Positions 51,741 to 61,116 are shown, counted from the stretch's first letter. The stretch: 64,000 bases of DNA from Pseudaminobacter salicylatoxidans (GCF_003148475.1 NZ_QGGG01000017.1:1-64000), one strand, 5' to 3'. Notes: generated from the letters alone by a model not told the origin. Translations and numbers: made by a program.

Positions 51741-51791
51741 TAACCACAGATTGTATCGGGCCCGGAACCTCTTCCGGGTCGACCTCCAGGC

Positions 51792-51823
51792 ACCGCGCCT
51801 CCGAAAGGACAGGCGCGGTTTTT
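51792..51823 (+). terminator. Terminator of the 47-residue ORF
   Basis: ACCGCGCCT (51792-51800) and AGGCGCGGT (51811-51819) are perfect arms with a 10-base loop, followed by TTTTC. Confidence 0.8.
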
Positions 51824-52004
51824 CTTTGGCCGCAGGCTTCAATGGCTGCTGCTTTGTCCCCCGCGATTGCGCCCTAGCCGCAATGTCGCAAATCCGGGCC
51901 TCTCGCCATCTTCTCACCCCATTGACAGGCAAGCTTTTTCCTGTTGACGCTTTTCTGATCGCGACATCTGTGTTCGCGCTATTACGGGTTTGCGTGAGGC
52001 TTCC

Positions 52005-53006
52005 TTGAACGCTGTAAAACATCCGATCAAAAGATCGCTTGTCTTCTTTCTGGTACCAGATTTCACCATGGTCGCGTTCGCCACGGCGCTCGACCCGCTG
52101 CGCATCGCCAACCGCATGCTGGGCTACGAGGCCTATCGCTGGCGGCTGGCGAGCCTCGACGGCCAGCCCGTACGCGCATCCAATGGCGTCGAATGCTCGG
52201 TCAATACTTCGCTGGAAGATGAACGCAAGAAGATGGCCGGTCCGGACCGGCCATCCATGGCGGTGGTGTGCACCGGCATGAATGTGGAGAAATACCACAA
52301 CAGGTCTGTGTTTGCCTGGCTGCGCGAGGAATACAATCGTGGCGTCGCCATCGGCGGCCTGTGCACCGGCGCTTATGTGCTGGCGTCGGCTGGTCTGTTG
52401 TCCAACAAGCGCTGCGCCATCCATTGGGAAAACCTGCCCGGTTTCCAGGAAGCCTTCCCCAAGGCCAACGTCTTTGCCGACCTGTTCGAGGTGGACCAGA
52501 ATATCTACACCTGCGCCGGCGGCACCGCCGCGCTCGACATGATGCTGAAACTCATCGGCGAGGATTTCGACGACGCTCTGGTCAATCGCATCTGCGAGCA
52601 GGTACTGACCGACCGCGTGCGCAGCCCCACCGACCGCCAGCGCCTGCCGCTGCGCGCGCGCCTGGGCGTTCAGAATTCCAAGGTACTGACCATCATCGAA
52701 CTGATGGAGGCCAACCTTTCGGAGCCGCTTTCGCTGATCGAGATCGCCAATCATGTCGGCTTGTCGCGACGCCAGATCGAGCGGCTTTTCCGCACCGAAA
52801 TGGGTCGCTCGCCGGCGCGCTACTATCTGGAAATCCGGCTTGATCGCGCCCGCCACCTGCTGATCCAGTCGTCCATGCCGGTGGTGGAGGTGGCAGTTGC
52901 CTGCGGCTTCGTGTCGGCCTCGCACTTCTCCAAATGCTACCGCGAGCTTTATGCCCGCTCGCCGCAGCAGGAGCGCGTCGACCGCAAGCAGCTCATCGCG
53001 GCCTGA
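52005..53006 (+). CDS. GlxA/AraC-type transcriptional regulator (GbdR/CdhR-like)
   Basis: A 333-residue regulator with an N-terminal DJ-1/PfpI (GATase-1-like) domain (RSLVFFLVPDFTMVAFATALDPLRIANRML ... GGLCTGAYVLASAGLL) and a C-terminal AraC HTH pair (LSLIEIANHVGLSRRQIERLFRTEMGRSPARYYLEIRL). Related regulators GbdR and CdhR control glycine betaine and carnitine catabolism in Pseudomonas. Start choice: no suitable ATG exists; TTG at 52005 has GAGG at six bases and gives a full N terminus; TTG at 51990 is an alternative. It is the best candidate to bind the 21-bp direct repeats. Confidence 0.8.
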   Translation: MNAVKHPIKRSLVFFLVPDFTMVAFATALDPLRIANRMLGYEAYRWRLASLDGQPVRASNGVECSVNTSLEDERKKMAGPDRPSMAVVCTGMNVEKYHNRSVFAWLREEYNRGVAIGGLCTGAYVLASAGLLSNKRCAIHWENLPGFQEAFPKANVFADLFEVDQNIYTCAGGTAALDMMLKLIGEDFDDALVNRICEQVLTDRVRSPTDRQRLPLRARLGVQNSKVLTIIELMEANLSEPLSLIEIANHVGLSRRQIERLFRTEMGRSPARYYLEIRLDRARHLLIQSSMPVVEVAVACGFVSASHFSKCYRELYARSPQQERVDRKQLIAA

Positions 53007-53118
53007 GTTCCAGCGCCAGATATTCGCGGAACTGCCCGGCCGCTTGGGGCGGGCAAGTTCGTTTTTGCGTTGCGCCAGTTCATAAACCGGAAAGCAGTCC
53101 GGTTTATCTAACGCGATC

Positions 53119-54300
53119 ATGGCAACTGACAGCGTTTTTCAAACAGGCATCGCGTTCGTGGGTACCGGCTTTGTGGCCGACTACTACATGACGACCTTGA
53201 AAAATCACCCGAACCTGCGATTGGTTGGAGCGTATGACCACAATCCGGCGCAGCTCACGCGGTTTTCGAGGTTCTACGGCGTGCGCGCCTACGAAAGTTT
53301 CGAAGCGCTGCTGGCCGATCCCGACATAACCGTCGTCGTCAACCTGACCAATCCGGAAAGTCATTTCGCCGTTTCGCGCCGGGCACTTGAAGCCGGCAAG
53401 CACATCTATTCGGAAAAGCCGCTCGCGATGCGGGTGGAAGACGCCGAAACGCTGGTCGCATTCGCTTCCGAGCGCGGCCTGACCGCCGCCAGCGCCCCCG
53501 CCAACGCGTTGAGCCCCGCGCATGCAGCCGTTGCAAACGCTCTGCGCGCCGGAGAGATCGGCCGCCCGCAGTTGATCTATGCCGAAATGGAAGACGGCGC
53601 CGTCTTCCGTGACCGCTGGCAGACCTGGCAATCGCGTTCGGGCGCTCCATGGCCCGGCCTTCATGAGTTCGAGATCGGCTGTACGCTGGAGCACGCCGGC
53701 TATGCGCTGTCCTGGCTGGTTTCACTGTTCGGCGCGGTAGACAGCATCACCGCCTTTTCGACGCTTGCCTTTTCAGACAAGGGCGAAGATACGGCCGGGC
53801 ACGGCCTCGGCCCGGATTTTTCCGTGGGCTGCCTGAATTTCCGATCCGGCCCGGTCGCCCGTCTGACCTGCGGCCTGGCTGCCCCACGCGACCGTTCCCT
53901 CACCATTCTCGGTGACAAGGGCACGATTGTCGTACGTGATCTTTGGGATCACACCTCGTCGGTACGCATCGAAAAGGTCGGCCAGCCACGCCGCTTCATT
54001 GAAAAGATCGCGGGTCGCCTCGAGCACACGATCGGCAAGGCCCTGCCACTCAGGCCTTCGCCGGGCCGGCCGCTCAGGATCAGCGTGCCGAAACTCCAGC
54101 TTCCACGCTACCCTTCGCGCATTGACTTCTGTGGCGGTATCGCGGTTCACGCCGAAGCGATCAAGGCCGGCAAGGCGCCGTTCTTCTCCGGCCATGTCGC
54201 CCTGCACATTACCGAAGCTGCGCTTGCGCTCTCCAACGCCGGGAATGCGGCAGCCTCATACAGGATGCGGTCCAGCTTCAGCCCTCCGGCGGTTGTCTGA
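53119..54300 (+). CDS. Gfo/Idh/MocA-family oxidoreductase 1
   Basis: A 393-residue NAD(P)-dependent oxidoreductase. The Rossmann motif is in IAFVGTGFVADYYMTTLK (from residue 10), and EKPLAM gives the conserved catalytic-region Lys near residue 96. The C-terminal alpha/beta domain has extra residues over the usual 330-350. Substrates in the family are sugars, inositols or sugar acids. It converges on a second family member with a 23-bp overlap. The specificity is not identifiable. Confidence 0.85.
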   Translation: MATDSVFQTGIAFVGTGFVADYYMTTLKNHPNLRLVGAYDHNPAQLTRFSRFYGVRAYESFEALLADPDITVVVNLTNPESHFAVSRRALEAGKHIYSEKPLAMRVEDAETLVAFASERGLTAASAPANALSPAHAAVANALRAGEIGRPQLIYAEMEDGAVFRDRWQTWQSRSGAPWPGLHEFEIGCTLEHAGYALSWLVSLFGAVDSITAFSTLAFSDKGEDTAGHGLGPDFSVGCLNFRSGPVARLTCGLAAPRDRSLTILGDKGTIVVRDLWDHTSSVRIEKVGQPRRFIEKIAGRLEHTIGKALPLRPSPGRPLRISVPKLQLPRYPSRIDFCGGIAVHAEAIKAGKAPFFSGHVALHITEAALALSNAGNAAASYRMRSSFSPPAVV

Positions 54301-55339
54301 GCACGCTTTCGATCGTTTCCAGAACAGCTATGCTGTCCTGAAGCGGCATGACTTCAGATTGCATCATGCCGCCGCTCACAGCTTCGGCGACTGCCGCAGC
54401 CTGAAATTGCAGGCCGTTGCCCGGAAACGGAAACAATTCGACCCTCCGGCCGGGCACGGGCAGTCGCGCGAGAACTTTCGCCATCGTGCCGCTTGCGCGC
54501 GCACAGGCACCGACGAGCGGCAAATCGCCCGCTATGCCACGATAGGTTATGACCCGCTGCGCCTTGAGGAATGGCGGCGCGATGCGGATCGCCCCCTTGC
54601 TGCCGAAGATCATGAAGGCATTGTCTCCGTCGCGGTCGAAGCCGCAAGCGAGGGTTGCTTTCACACCGCCGTCAAATTCAAAGTCGAAAGCCGTGCGACG
54701 ATCCACGCCGGTTCCGGCCGCCCGCCATTTGCCGGCGACCGTCGTCGGTCGGCCAAAAAGCAGGAATGCGAGCGACAGCGGATAGACGCCAAGGTCGCGT
54801 GCCGCTCCCCCGCCGAGCGCCGGATCGTAGAACCGATTGCCGCTCACTTCCGGCTTATGGAAGGCGAGTTCGGCAGCCACCCGCTGAACCTTGCCGATCG
54901 CACCTTCGGCCAGCAGTTTGCGAACCTGCCCGACCGCGGGCAAAAAGCGGCTCCAGAGCGCCTCCATGGCAAACACGCCTGCGCGCCCGGAAGCTGTAAA
55001 AATCTCGCGTGCCTGCGCGCTCGTCATCGCCAGCGGCTTTTCGACCAGCACCGGCTTGCCTGCGGCAAGCGCCTTTAGCGCCTGCGGTGCATGAAACGAA
55101 TTGGGCGTGGCGATGTAGACCGCATCGACGGATTCGTCATCCAGCATCGCCTCGAATTCGTCATGGATCGAAACGGCGCTGCGATCGGCAGCCAGGGCCT
55201 GCGCCGAGTTTCTCGTGCGCGAATGCACAGCCACGACCCGGGCATCAGGGAGATGGCCGAGATCGTCGACGAACTGCCGGGCAATCGTGCCGGCGCCGAC
55301 GACGCCCCAGCGAAATGGTAGGCGCGATGCGGTTTTCAT
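54278..55339 (-). CDS. Gfo/Idh/MocA-family oxidoreductase 2
   Basis: A 353-residue family member on the opposite strand, with FRWGVVGAGTIARQFVDDL as the nucleotide motif and VLVEKPLAM for the active-site Lys. It is of normal length and only distantly similar to the neighbour, so this is not a recent inverted duplication. The MKTASRLP start at 55339 is preferred over an upstream frame to 55408. The genes' 3' ends overlap by 23 bp. Confidence 0.85.
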   Translation of the reverse strand: MKTASRLPFRWGVVGAGTIARQFVDDLGHLPDARVVAVHSRTRNSAQALAADRSAVSIHDEFEAMLDDESVDAVYIATPNSFHAPQALKALAAGKPVLVEKPLAMTSAQAREIFTASGRAGVFAMEALWSRFLPAVGQVRKLLAEGAIGKVQRVAAELAFHKPEVSGNRFYDPALGGGAARDLGVYPLSLAFLLFGRPTTVAGKWRAAGTGVDRRTAFDFEFDGGVKATLACGFDRDGDNAFMIFGSKGAIRIAPPFLKAQRVITYRGIAGDLPLVGACARASGTMAKVLARLPVPGRRVELFPFPGNGLQFQAAAVAEAVSGGMMQSEVMPLQDSIAVLETIESVLRQPPEG

Positions 55340-55540
55340 GCCGCATCTTCTAGAGCATGTTGCAGCCAAGTGGAAATACTTGGCCTCGCACACATGCGGC
55401 AAAATCAATTAGATAGACCATGATGTCGTCCGAGAAAGCTTCACTCTTTTCGGTATCACGGTCTAGAACCGGACAGCTAAGATTGGATTGACACTACCGG
55501 CAGCAAAAAAAAACGGGAAAATCCAGCGGATCCGCGCAAT

Positions 55541-56392
55541 TCAGCGGCTGTCCCACATCCAGGACCGGTCGCGCCACATCTTCTCGCCAACCATGCAATC
55601 GGAAGGCTGGTTGGCCTGGGCAAACACCACCGGCATCCCCTCCTTCCCTGCTTCGGCCCGCCAGGCCGGTGAGAGTGGGCCGGCAAGCTCCAGCACCAGT
55701 TTGCGGCGCACGGCTTCGGGGAACTGACCCCAATCATTCACCGGCACCATGAAAGAGCCCGGTCCGCCAATCACACAGTCGGCATAGTAACGGTCGAGGT
55801 CCGGCACGTCATAAGCGCTGATGTAGCCGCCATTGGTCATCAGCGGCAGTCCGTTGACGATGATACCCTGCCGCAGCACGGCATTGCGCACGCCCTCGAC
55901 CGGCGCACCGTGATTGTTGGGACCGTCGCCCGAAATATCGATGACGCGCCGGGGGGACTGGAAGCTGCTTTCAGCAAACAGGTCCGCGCCAAAGTTCAGC
56001 GCGCCGGAAATAGAAGTACGGCGCGCACTGTTGGGTGGGTTCGCCGAAAGCTGCCCTGCCACCCGTACCGCATCCGCGCGATTGGCGATGACCGTCCAGG
56101 GCACGATCACATGCTGCGTGTCTGTCCCTGCCCATTCGAAGAACGTGACGGCGATCTTGCCATAGGCACCATCGGCGATAGCCTGCAGCACATTGTCGTG
56201 GGTCAGCGCCTCTGCATAGCCGCGTCGCTGGATTTCCAGTTCGGCGGGCGACATAGACAGCGACACATCAACCGCCAGGACCAGTTCGACATCGACCTGT
56301 TCGGCAGCCTCGCTTTGCGATGCGAGGAAAAGGGCCAGCGTCAGGGCGACGCTGCCTGAAAGGACATGCCTGGCGCGGTGCGGTCGAGACAT
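55541..56392 (-). CDS. DUF1194-family exported vWA-like protein
   Basis: A 283-residue protein with a Sec signal (cleavage after SEA-A near residue 30) and a von Willebrand A-like domain. The MIDAS-type motif AVDVSLSMS lies just after the signal, and ISGDGPNN later supports metal binding. DUF1194 proteins are common in alphaproteobacteria and have no known partner. It stands alone between a MocA gene and a DMGDH-like gene, both on the same strand but separated by spacers. Confidence 0.8.
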   Translation of the reverse strand: MSRPHRARHVLSGSVALTLALFLASQSEAAEQVDVELVLAVDVSLSMSPAELEIQRRGYAEALTHDNVLQAIADGAYGKIAVTFFEWAGTDTQHVIVPWTVIANRADAVRVAGQLSANPPNSARRTSISGALNFGADLFAESSFQSPRRVIDISGDGPNNHGAPVEGVRNAVLRQGIIVNGLPLMTNGGYISAYDVPDLDRYYADCVIGGPGSFMVPVNDWGQFPEAVRRKLVLELAGPLSPAWRAEAGKEGMPVVFAQANQPSDCMVGEKMWRDRSWMWDSR

Positions 56393-56421
56393 GAGTCAAG
56401 GTTAGGGGAAAAACACCGCTT

Positions 56422-56454
56422 GAAAAGAAAAGGCCCGGACGATGCCGGACCTTT
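56422..56454 (-). terminator. Terminator of DMGDH-like gene 2
   Basis: On the minus strand AAAGGTCCGG and CCGGGCCTTTT form an imperfect stem around a short loop, followed by T-rich sequence (CTTTTCTTTT). It sits about 36 bp past the stop. Confidence 0.75.
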
Positions 56455-56489
56455 CGCATTCACATTTTCGCGAGGTTGAACGCGGGCGC

Positions 56490-59051
56490 TCAGGTTCGCG
56501 GCTTGAGGTTTTCCGGGTCGTACAGCGGCTTGTACCCGACGCCGGCTACCTCCACCGGGTAGGTCTCGCCAAAATATTCCACCGTCAGCTTGCGGCCTTC
56601 CTGAGCGTAGTCCTTCGGCAGATAGGCGAGCGCGATGTTCTTTCCGACCGTGGGACCATAGGCGACCGAGGTCGTGTAGGAGCGGCGGCCGAGTTCGTCC
56701 ACCAGCGTCTCGCCCGTCTCGGGGTCCATCACCGGCATGATGCCGACCGGATAACGCGCCACACCCTTGGCATCGACATGCTCGGTCATCACCAGCGTGC
56801 ACAGCATGGCCGGCTGCCGCTCGCGCGCCTTGTATTCCACATGCTTCGCCTTGCCACGAAAATCCGCTTCCTTGACCTTCGGACGGGCCAGGTCGGCTTC
56901 GAACAGGTTGTATTCGGTGAGCAGGTCCGCGTTCTGCAACCGCAGGCTCTTTTCCATGCGGCGGCTGTTGGCATAGGTTTCCACGCCCACGGCGATCACG
57001 CCGGTCGAGCGCAACGCGTCCCAGACGGCAAGGCCGTCCTCATAGCGCATATGCAGTTCCCAGCCCTGTTCGCCGACATAGGAAATGCGGAAGGCAGTTA
57101 CGTCCTTGCCGCCGATCCTGATCGGCTTGATCGCGGCGAAGGGGAAGTTTTCCGGCGCCAGCCCCTCCGGGGCCTCCACGACCTTCTGCAGCGTGGCCCG
57201 TGCATTCGGACCCCAGATGCCGATGGTGACGTATTTTTCCGTCACATCCGTGACGGTGACGTCGAGCCCCCGGTCCTGCGCCACGCGCTTCATATAGTTG
57301 AAGTCGCGCGGGCCGGCGTCCGCGCCGTCGATGACGCGGCAGCGGTCGGCCATGCGAATGACGGTGAGGTCGGCGCGCACCATACCCTCGTCATCGAGGA
57401 AATGCGTGTAGATACCCTTGCCGATCATGTTGTCGCCACCGACCTTGGCCGCGCACAGCCACTCCATCAGCTCGACATGGTCGGGTCCCTCGACGTCATA
57501 CATGGCGAAGTGCGAGAGGTTGATGATGCCGCAATCTTCGCTGAGCGCCAGATGCTCGGCATTGGAGACACGCCAGAAGTGGCGATTGTCCCACTCGTTC
57601 TCGCGCACCGGAACGCGGTTGCCGTATTTCTCCAGCAGGTGCTCATTGGCGGCATAGCCGTGGGCGCGCTCCCAGCCGCCCAGCTCCATGAAATAGCCGC
57701 CGAGTTCCTTTTCGCGCTCGTAGAAGGGCGAGCGGCGCACATTGCGGCCCTTGGAGAAGGGCTCGCGCGGATGCACCGCCGGATTGTAGATCTTCATCGC
57801 CGTTTCGGTGCAGCGTTCCCAGATATGCTGCTCCTCGGTCTGGTACGGATAGTAGCGGGAATAATCTATCCTCGAATGATCGATCGCCGTGCGGCCGTCC
57901 GTCATCCAGTCGGCAAGGAGCTTGCCCATGCCGGGGCCATCCTTGACCCAGATGCCGACGGCGTACCACAGCCCCCTCACCTTCTGGCTTTCGCCGATGG
58001 AAGGGCCGCCGTCGATCGTCACCTGCAACAGGCCGTTGAAGGAATGGCCCTCATTGTAACCAAGCTCGCCCAGGATCGGCGTCAGCTCGATCGCACGCTC
58101 CAGTGGCTCGAGGATCTGCTCCATGTCGAGGTCGCGCTGCGAGGGCGAAAGCCGCGCCTGATCCTTTTCGAGGAGATCGCGCGGGTGCACGAGGCGCGGA
58201 TTGGTTTCCTCGTAATAACCCCACTCGATCTGCCCGCCCTCGGCGGTCTTCGGGTCGCCGGTGTCGCGCATATAGGCGGAGTTTCCCTGGTCGCGCAGCA
58301 GCGGCCAGCCGATCTCCTTGCCGGTGCCGGCGAATTCTTCATAGGGACCAAAGAAAGTGAGCGGATGGTCGACCGGCATGACCGGCAGGTCCTCACCCGC
58401 CATTTCCGCGATCAGACGGCCCCAGAGGCCCGCGCACACCACGACGTAATCGGCATGGATCGTGCCGCGCTCGGTCACGACACCCGTGATGCGGCCGTTC
58501 TCGATGATGAGCGACTTTGCCGACGTGTTGGCAAAAGCCAGAAGCTTGCCTGCGGCAACGCCCTGATCGACCAGCTTTCCGGCAACGGTCTGCGAGCGCG
58601 GGATGACGAGACCGGCATCCGGGTCCCACATGCCGCCCTGCACCATATGCTCTTCGATGAGCGGGAACTTTTCCTTGATTTCGGCAGGCTCGATCAGTCG
58701 GGCACGCGTGCCGAAGGCCTTTGCCGAAGCGACCTTGCGCTTGATCTCGTCCATGCGGGCATCGTCGCCGACACGAGCGACCTCAAGACCGCCGACGCGG
58801 GCGTAATGGCCCATCTTCTCGAAGAACTCGAGCGAATAGAGCGAGGTCCAGCACGACAGGTTGTCATGGCTGGTCATGTAGCAGAAGTCCGACGCATGCG
58901 CCGTGGAACCGATGTCGGTGGGAATGCCGGATTTGTCGATGCCGACGATATCATCCCAGCCGCGCTCGATCAGGTGATGCGCGACGGAAGCACCCACGAT
59001 GCCTCCCAACCCGACGATGACGACTTTCGCCTTTTCCGGAAACCCTGCCAT
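56490..59051 (-). CDS. Dimethylglycine/sarcosine dehydrogenase-like flavoprotein 2
   Basis: An 853-residue DAO-FAO_M-GCV_T-GCV_T_C protein like the 26-kb copy. GLGGIVG (14-20) binds FAD. The covalent-FAD position reads GSTAHASDF with His52 kept but the preceding Trp of copy 1 replaced by Ala. The C terminus has folate-binding GCV_T blocks. It probably oxidises another methylated amine and hands formaldehyde to THF. The 21-bp direct repeat on the minus strand at 59147-59122, 70 bp upstream, links it to the corrinoid regulon. Confidence 0.85.
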   Translation of the reverse strand: MAGFPEKAKVVIVGLGGIVGASVAHHLIERGWDDIVGIDKSGIPTDIGSTAHASDFCYMTSHDNLSCWTSLYSLEFFEKMGHYARVGGLEVARVGDDARMDEIKRKVASAKAFGTRARLIEPAEIKEKFPLIEEHMVQGGMWDPDAGLVIPRSQTVAGKLVDQGVAAGKLLAFANTSAKSLIIENGRITGVVTERGTIHADYVVVCAGLWGRLIAEMAGEDLPVMPVDHPLTFFGPYEEFAGTGKEIGWPLLRDQGNSAYMRDTGDPKTAEGGQIEWGYYEETNPRLVHPRDLLEKDQARLSPSQRDLDMEQILEPLERAIELTPILGELGYNEGHSFNGLLQVTIDGGPSIGESQKVRGLWYAVGIWVKDGPGMGKLLADWMTDGRTAIDHSRIDYSRYYPYQTEEQHIWERCTETAMKIYNPAVHPREPFSKGRNVRRSPFYEREKELGGYFMELGGWERAHGYAANEHLLEKYGNRVPVRENEWDNRHFWRVSNAEHLALSEDCGIINLSHFAMYDVEGPDHVELMEWLCAAKVGGDNMIGKGIYTHFLDDEGMVRADLTVIRMADRCRVIDGADAGPRDFNYMKRVAQDRGLDVTVTDVTEKYVTIGIWGPNARATLQKVVEAPEGLAPENFPFAAIKPIRIGGKDVTAFRISYVGEQGWELHMRYEDGLAVWDALRSTGVIAVGVETYANSRRMEKSLRLQNADLLTEYNLFEADLARPKVKEADFRGKAKHVEYKARERQPAMLCTLVMTEHVDAKGVARYPVGIMPVMDPETGETLVDELGRRSYTTSVAYGPTVGKNIALAYLPKDYAQEGRKLTVEYFGETYPVEVAGVGYKPLYDPENLKPRT

Positions 59052-59116
59052 TTACCGCGACTCCCAAATGGTATTGCGGCGAGACTATAGGGCGACGGGC
59101 CGGTCGAATTGCAGCC

Positions 59117-59147
59117 TGTTTGCGACACGCCGGAGAAACAGCGCGAC
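59117..59147 (-). promoter_or_regulatory. Direct-repeat site upstream of DMGDH-like gene 2
   Basis: Read on the minus strand, GTCGC (59147-59143) and GTCGCAAACA (from 59126) are exactly 21 bp apart, ending about 70 bp before the DMGDH start. TGTTTGCGACAC at 59118-59129 is identical over 12 bases to 43501-43512. It is the fourth copy of the spaced repeat at 24408, 41331 and 43521. Confidence 0.55.
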
Positions 59148-59304
59148 TTATGACAGCTCGGTTCGGCGCATCGGCGGCTGGCCATGCCCGGACGCCTTCG
59201 GTCCATATTCCAGCGTAAATAGACAGCTTGTTAACCCTGACCGACAACAATACGGTCCTGCCGCGTGATTATCCCTGCCGGGCGGCAGGTTTCGGGGCAA
59301 TGAG

Positions 59305-61053
59305 ATGGGGCTCATGGCGACAGTTTCAGGACACGCGCGGACCGCGCGCGGCGCGATTACAACGTCGCCGCTGCTGGTCCTCGCAATTGCAATCGCGCTT
59401 CTGGCAGGATTGGCTCTGCTGCCGCTGACCGTGCCGATCGGCCCGATGTATTGGGACCTGTTCATCTATTTCGATGCGGCGAACCGGATTCTGGACGGTC
59501 AGGTCCCGATCAACGATTTCTTCACCCCGGTCGGCCCGCTCGGCTACTATGTCTTTGCCGGCGCCGTCGGGCTGTTTCCCGACGCCCAACCGGCCTTGCT
59601 GGTGCATTGGTCCTGGCTCGTCGTCACCGCGCCCTTGCTGGCGCTGGTCGTCACAGACGTCGACAGGAGGTCGCGCGGCATAGCTTTCGCGCTGCTCATC
59701 CCGTTTCTCGTCTTTGCAATCCTGCCCTTCAACACCCGCTCCTTCTATCCGTTTCCGGGTTCCGATGGTTTTGGCATCTACAACCGGCAGGCCAGCCAGC
59801 TCCTCTACATTCTGGCAGCCGCATTGATCTTCATGCGCAGCCAGCGCACGCTTGCGCTGGTCGTGATGCTGGCGATGCTCGCGCTTTTCTTCGGCAAGAT
59901 CACCGGCGCGGTCGCCGGCGGGCTGCTTTGCTGCTTCGCCTTCGTGGCAGGTCGCATTTCGCTGCGCCATGCCGCCGCCGCGGCTGCCGGTTTCCTTGCC
60001 GTTCTGGCTGCCATCGAACTCTCGTCCGGAATGGTGTCGCACTATATCTCCGACATTCTGGCTCTGGTCAGCATGAACGAAGAGACGCTGGCACCGCGTT
60101 TCGCCCAGTCGGCCTCGCTCAATTTCGGCATGCTGATGAGCGGGCTTCTGCTCGCCGCGACGGTGGCCTTCGCCGAGCGCAACCGCATAACCGCAGACCT
60201 GAGCGCCGTGTGGCGCGAGAAGACTTTGCGCGCAATCGCCCGCTTGCTCGACAATGAGGCGTTGTGGCTCGTCGTCGTGCTGTTTGCCGGCATCCTGTTC
60301 GAAACGCAGAACACCGGAAGCCAGTCACTGATCCTCGCCTGGCCTGCCGTTCTTGCAGTGCTGCTTCGCGCGGGCCGCCTGACCGACTCGCCGAAAATGC
60401 TGGTCGCCACGCTGGCCTTGGCCGGCGCCTGCGTGCTGCCGCCTTTGACGATCATCGGTGAACGGGCCGCGCGCGCCTATGTCGGCGCGCTTCGCAATAC
60501 CAGCCTGTCACACGAACACCTGAAGACGCTCGGGGCGGTGAATGCCCGGCCGGAGGTTATGCAGCGCACCCAGCGCATGATGCCCTTCCTTGCCGAACAC
60601 CGCGACACCTTCGATCGCCTCGCATATATCAAGGAACTGCCTTCGCCGCTCCTTTTCTCCGACCCCGACTTTCAGCTCGGCCAGCTCATCGGCATGGATC
60701 ATACGATCGGAAGCCTGCTCGAGCTGGAAAAGCAAAGCGGCATACGCTTCGCCACCATAATGAGCCTGAACTTCATCAATCCATATCCGTGGCTCATGGA
60801 TCGAGCCGCCCCCATGCATCTGGCCATCGGCGCCGATCCGAACCGCGCCGTACCCGCCACCGACAACGCGGAAATGGAAGCGATCCGCAATGTGGACATC
60901 GCCATCCTGCCGACCTGTCCGCTGACGACCGCCAACACGCAGCTCCTGAAGCTCTATGGCGAGGGCCTGAAGCAGCATAGCCGCATCAGGCTCGACGATT
61001 GCAACGACGCCTTCGTCAACCCGCGCCTGGCCGGCAAGCTGCCTGCACGCTAG
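59305..61053 (+). CDS. Polytopic membrane protein, GT-C glycosyltransferase-like
   Basis: A 582-residue protein with about ten hydrophobic helices and a C-terminal soluble part (about residues 390-582). The N-terminal loop YWDLFIYFDAANRILDGQVPINDFFTPVGP resembles the first periplasmic loop of GT-C/GT39-type glycosyltransferases, which use polyprenyl-phosphate sugars. No precise family was recognised. An ATG at 59314 is an alternative start. It could work with the envelope-type genes that follow, though those are on the minus strand. Confidence 0.6.
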   Translation: MGLMATVSGHARTARGAITTSPLLVLAIAIALLAGLALLPLTVPIGPMYWDLFIYFDAANRILDGQVPINDFFTPVGPLGYYVFAGAVGLFPDAQPALLVHWSWLVVTAPLLALVVTDVDRRSRGIAFALLIPFLVFAILPFNTRSFYPFPGSDGFGIYNRQASQLLYILAAALIFMRSQRTLALVVMLAMLALFFGKITGAVAGGLLCCFAFVAGRISLRHAAAAAAGFLAVLAAIELSSGMVSHYISDILALVSMNEETLAPRFAQSASLNFGMLMSGLLLAATVAFAERNRITADLSAVWREKTLRAIARLLDNEALWLVVVLFAGILFETQNTGSQSLILAWPAVLAVLLRAGRLTDSPKMLVATLALAGACVLPPLTIIGERAARAYVGALRNTSLSHEHLKTLGAVNARPEVMQRTQRMMPFLAEHRDTFDRLAYIKELPSPLLFSDPDFQLGQLIGMDHTIGSLLELEKQSGIRFATIMSLNFINPYPWLMDRAAPMHLAIGADPNRAVPATDNAEMEAIRNVDIAILPTCPLTTANTQLLKLYGEGLKQHSRIRLDDCNDAFVNPRLAGKLPAR

Positions 61054-61065
61054 AATCTGATTGTT

Positions 61066-61116
61066 TGAGCATGATCTTTTCCGAAAACCGGTTTCCACCT
61101 TTCGGGATCATGCTCC
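61066..61116 (+). repeat. Rhizobiales palindromic intergenic repeat, copy 3
   Basis: TGAGCATGATCTTTTCCGAA, then a CCGGTTTCC centre and TTTCGGGATCATGCTCC. The outer arms GAGCATGATC and GATCATGCTC are perfectly complementary. It lies between the convergent ends of the membrane-protein gene and the aminotransferase and may also act in transcription termination. Confidence 0.8.

Noticed and set aside
51864-51890. Full copy of the 21-bp repeat upstream of the GlxA regulator
   Set aside because: Only one good half-site (GTCGCAAATC at 51885) is present; the partner 21 bp before is not conserved, so autoregulation is unproven.
56442-59090. 882-codon plus-strand frame opposite DMGDH-like gene 2
   Set aside because: Shadow of the real minus-strand gene; composition is His/Arg-rich with no family motif.
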